DNA from: Pseudomonadota bacterium
GTDB taxonomy: Bacteria; Myxococcota_A; UBA9042; GCA-2863065
DNA length: 34,380 nt
Assembly (NCBI GenBank): GCA_947498315.1
Contig: CANMLD010000022.1
Location: 1 to 34,380 of the forward strand
Direction: 5' to 3'
Part shown: positions 31,938 through 34,380 of the stretch, piece after piece
How the letters are laid out: the number at the start of each line of letters is the position of its first letter
How positions within the stretch are numbered: position 1 is the first letter of the stretch
Notes under the pieces: generated by a model
What the model was told of the DNA's origin: nothing
Databases searched by the model: none
The model's input: the letters and a program-made list of their open reading frames with translations, nothing else
Made by a program: the position numbers and the translations under genes

Positions 31938-32696
31938 ATGGAGAACCCGATGTCCACGTCCCCAAGCTCCTCGTCGAGCCCCACCTCCGCCGGTGTCGAT
32001 TCAGTCCCGGTCGTCCGACTCGAAAACGCGACGCGCGTCTACAACCCCGGAGAGAACGAAGTTCGCGCCATCGATGGGGTGAACCTCGATGTTGCGCGGG
32101 GCGACTTCATGGCCCTCGTCGGCCCTTCCGGCTCGGGTAAATCGACGGTGCTTCACTCGCTCGGCTGCCTCGACCGGCCGGACGTGGGCCGCGTGTTCGT
32201 GGAAGGGCAGGACACGACCACGCTGAACGGTGACGCCCTCGCTCAGGTGCGTAACCAGCGAATTGGCTTCATCTTTCAGAGCTTCAACCTCATCCCCGTG
32301 TTCTCCGCCTACGAGAACATCGAGTTCTCGCTGCAGATCCTGGGCAACGTGTCGCCCGCCGAGAGCCGCGAACGGGTGAACGAGATGCTCGCGATCCTGG
32401 GGCTCGAAAAGCAGAAGGACCGCCGGCCCAATCAGCTCTCGGGCGGTCAGCAGCAGCGGGTCGCCATCGGTCGTGCGCTCGTGAAACGGCCCGCCATCAT
32501 CCTGGCCGACGAGCCTACCGCGAACCTCGATCGCCGCACGTCGGAGGACATCATCGGGCTCATGCGGCGCATGAACGAAGACAAGCACGCCACCTTCGTC
32601 TTCTCGACCCACGACGAGCACCTCATGCACCACGCCCGGCGGGTAGTGAGGCTCGTCGACGGCAAGATCGTGAGCGACGAGCGGAAGGCGGCCTAA
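31938..32696 (+). CDS. ABC transporter ATPase of the LolD/MacB type
   Basis: At 252 aa it is a full nucleotide-binding domain: Walker A GPSGSGKST (62-70), Q-loop IGFIFQSFNLIPVFSAYEN, signature LSGGQQQRVAIGRAL (about 162-176), Walker B ILADEPTANLD and the H-loop STHDEH. The FQ-FNL-P-sequence and the size are typical of LolD/MacB-class ATPases that work with FtsX-like permeases rather than of nutrient importers. The first 22 residues are Ser/Pro-rich and unconserved, so ATG 31950 is an alternative start. It is followed 2 nt later by the first permease. Confidence 0.93.
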   Translation: MENPMSTSPSSSSSPTSAGVDSVPVVRLENATRVYNPGENEVRAIDGVNLDVARGDFMALVGPSGSGKSTVLHSLGCLDRPDVGRVFVEGQDTTTLNGDALAQVRNQRIGFIFQSFNLIPVFSAYENIEFSLQILGNVSPAESRERVNEMLAILGLEKQKDRRPNQLSGGQQQRVAIGRALVKRPAIILADEPTANLDRRTSEDIIGLMRRMNEDKHATFVFSTHDEHLMHHARRVVRLVDGKIVSDERKAA

Positions 32697-32698
32697 CC

Positions 32699-33955
32699 AT
32701 GAACTTCATGCTGCGCATGGCGTTCCGAAACGCGCTCCGAAACCGTCGTCGTTCCCTGTTCACCATCGCGTCACTCGTGCTCGGCGTCGGGCTCTTCGTG
32801 GCCGCGAAGTCCTTCGTGGACGGCATTGAGATGACCATGGTCTCGACTCAGATCGACTCGGAACATGGACACCTTCGCGTCGTCACCAAGGCCTATCTGC
32901 TCGACGAGGACTATCGCCCTCTCGATGTCCCGTTCGATGACGCGTCCGCCGTCGCTGCGCTGTTCGCCAAGACGTTCCCGACGGCGCAAGTCGAGAGCCG
33001 GGCGCAGTTCATGGCGCAGATCGGTGACGGCGTTCGGACCCTGAACGCCCGCGGACTCGTCGTAAACCCCGAGACGTACGAGAAGATGTTTCGCATCGGC
33101 GCGCTAAGTCCTCCGCCTTTGGGTGAGGGCGGCGTGCAGCCCAAGGCGTGGGCGTGGATGGGCGCCGATCTCGCCAGCGCCTTCGGTCTGAAGGTCGGTG
33201 ACCGCTTCTTTGTGAAGGCAAAGACCCGAACGGGCACTGTGAACGCGCAGGACGGCGTCATCCTCGCCGGCCTTCTTCAATCGGGCTCGGCCATGACGGA
33301 CAACTTCACGGTCATCGTGCCGTCGTCGTGGGGCGCCAAGTTCCTGAACCTGCGCCGCGAAGGCGAGACGGTCGACTACGCGACGGAGGTCTTCGCCCGC
33401 TTCGGAGACCCGAACGACGCCGAAGCCGCCGAAGCGGCGGTGCTCGACGCGCACCCTTCGCTCGACGCTGAGACGTGGCGCGAGAACACCGCGTTCGTTC
33501 GTGCTTTCAACGACATCCGTCGCCAGCACTTCTATCTGGTGGTCGGCATCATCCTGCTCATCGGGGCGCTCTCGGTCGCCAACACCAGCCTGATGGCGGC
33601 CTTCGAACGCACCAAAGAGATCGGGACCTTACTCGCCCTCGGCTACCGGGCGAGCTCGGTTCGAGCGCTCTTCCTCACGGAGACGCTTCTCATCGGCGCG
33701 GTGGGATCGCTGCTCGGAGTCGCCATCGGGGGTACCGCGAGCGCGTGGTTCGAGCGACATCCGATTCGGCTGACGGGCCTCGACGAGGTCGAAGGGGGGA
33801 TGCCGATGCCACCGCTGCTCTACTTCAAGTTGAGTCCAGAGGCGCTCCTCTACGGGTTCCTCATCGGGCTCATGGTCGCGACGGTCGCGGCGCTCTTACC
33901 GGCGATTCGGGCGTCCAAGCTCGACCCGCTCACCGCGCTTCGCGAGGAGGCCTGA
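32699..33955 (+). CDS. FtsX/LolE-like ABC transporter permease (MacB-type architecture)
   Basis: At 418 aa it has an N-terminal helix (about 18-37), a large extracytoplasmic domain (about 40-270) and three C-terminal helices. The coupling motif AFERTKEIGTLLALGY sits after the second helix, with the FtsX-type end ATVAALLPAIRASKLDPLTALREEA. Such permeases extract or deliver lipoproteins, lipids or small molecules across the periplasm without a substrate channel in the membrane. It starts 2 nt after the ATPase stop and is followed 3 nt later by a second permease, so the transporter is probably a heterodimer of the two. Confidence 0.92.
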   Translation: MNFMLRMAFRNALRNRRRSLFTIASLVLGVGLFVAAKSFVDGIEMTMVSTQIDSEHGHLRVVTKAYLLDEDYRPLDVPFDDASAVAALFAKTFPTAQVESRAQFMAQIGDGVRTLNARGLVVNPETYEKMFRIGALSPPPLGEGGVQPKAWAWMGADLASAFGLKVGDRFFVKAKTRTGTVNAQDGVILAGLLQSGSAMTDNFTVIVPSSWGAKFLNLRREGETVDYATEVFARFGDPNDAEAAEAAVLDAHPSLDAETWRENTAFVRAFNDIRRQHFYLVVGIILLIGALSVANTSLMAAFERTKEIGTLLALGYRASSVRALFLTETLLIGAVGSLLGVAIGGTASAWFERHPIRLTGLDEVEGGMPMPPLLYFKLSPEALLYGFLIGLMVATVAALLPAIRASKLDPLTALREEA

Positions 33956-33958
33956 ACC

Positions 33959-34380
33959 ATGTTCCTCTATCGCTACGCCGTCAGAAACCTGACCCGCCAT
34001 AAGCTACGCACGTCGTTCACCACGCTGGCGGTCTCGCTCGCCGTGGGCCTCGTGGTCGTGGGCAACACCTTCATCGCCGGTCTGGGCGAGCACACGCTCT
34101 CCGAGTTCACGCGCTTCACGGGGCACGTTCAACTCCGCCACACGGAGTATGAGAAGCAGTGGCGCTTTCGACCTCTCGACTACACCGTAAAACCGTTCGA
34201 GGAGCTGCGCGGCAAGCTGAAGACGGTGCCGGGCGTGGTCAGTGTCCTCGGACGCATCGACTTCAACCTGATGCTCCAATACACGGACGAGTCGACCATC
34301 GTCCCCGAGAGCGCGGGTGTCGATGAGTCCACCCTCACGGACGAGCAGATCTTCGGGCGTAAAGTCATCGAGTTCGCGCC
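33959..34380 (+). CDS. second FtsX/LolE-like permease, cut by the window end
   Basis: The frame is open from the ATG at 33959 to the end, about 140 codons, and is missing from the ORF track because it has no stop in the window. It begins MFLYRYAVRNLTRHKLRTSFT, the usual start of MacB/LolE-type permeases, with a membrane helix at about residues 17-40 (LAVSLAVGLVVVGNTFIAG) and then the beginning of a periplasmic domain (GHVQLRHTEYEKQWRFRPLDY). It starts 3 nt after the previous stop. It is expected to have about 400 residues in full. Confidence 0.88.
   Translation, partial: MFLYRYAVRNLTRHKLRTSFTTLAVSLAVGLVVVGNTFIAGLGEHTLSEFTRFTGHVQLRHTEYEKQWRFRPLDYTVKPFEELRGKLKTVPGVVSVLGRIDFNLMLQYTDESTIVPESAGVDESTLTDEQIFGRKVIEFA

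Overview
The window reads as chromosomal DNA of a high-GC Gram-negative bacterium, most likely Myxococcota or a related former deltaproteobacterial lineage. The evidence is a complete rod-shape operon, outer-membrane beta-barrel proteins and LolD/FtsX-type ABC genes. It also has a fibronectin-III/CFI-box protein beside a barrel in the manner of the myxobacterial MXAN_2561/MXAN_2562 pair, a huge disulfide-repeat lipoprotein, and tandem FHA-domain genes. The taxonomic call is an inference from gene style, not from a marker gene.

Layout. (1) 163-6736, plus strand: mreB-mreC-mreD-mrdA-rodA, the elongasome for rod-shaped growth. A 460-bp repeat island sits between mreC and mreD, PBP2 has a Cys-Pro-rich insertion, and RodA has a charged loop insertion. 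(2) 6808-8585, minus strand: thioredoxin with a clear promoter and palindrome, a small four-helix membrane protein, and truA. (3) 8603-14942, minus strand: three envelope proteins (barrel, Fn3/CFI-box protein, 1302-aa Cys-rich lipoprotein), two of which share Thr-Asp-rich linkers. (4) 15080-19905, minus strand: an apparent operon of an FHA protein fused to a degenerate CpaF-like ATPase, a second FHA membrane protein and an M18 aminopeptidase. (5) 20193-22857, plus strand: a lone MlaE permease, a GT2 glycosyltransferase and a polysaccharide deacetylase. (6) A minus-strand GlpT-like transporter diverges from a plus-strand CPA2 antiporter. (7) 26597-27820: a gene-poor island with broken transposase and HNH pieces and near-identical 227-bp tandem repeats. 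(8) A membrane protein of unknown role and a CoA-transferase on the minus strand, then a TetR regulator with a striking palindromic operator heading a TetR-barrel-ABC ATPase-permease-permease operon that runs off the window.

The most unusual signal is that the two repeat islands (2061-2520 and 26597-27820) lie in opposite orientation but share the same end sequences. A 25-bp motif begins exactly at the TGA stop codon of the adjoining gene in both places, and a 22-bp motif lies near the other end. In both islands the ends also resemble each other as imperfect inverted repeats. This looks like an undescribed or degenerate mobile element family that lands at gene 3' ends. In the mre operon, removing the island would restore a tight mreC-mreD junction with a good ribosome-binding site.

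Other points worth pursuing are the catalytically dead-looking FHA-CpaF protein, the modified RodA/PBP2 pair, and the operators in front of trxA and the TetR gene.
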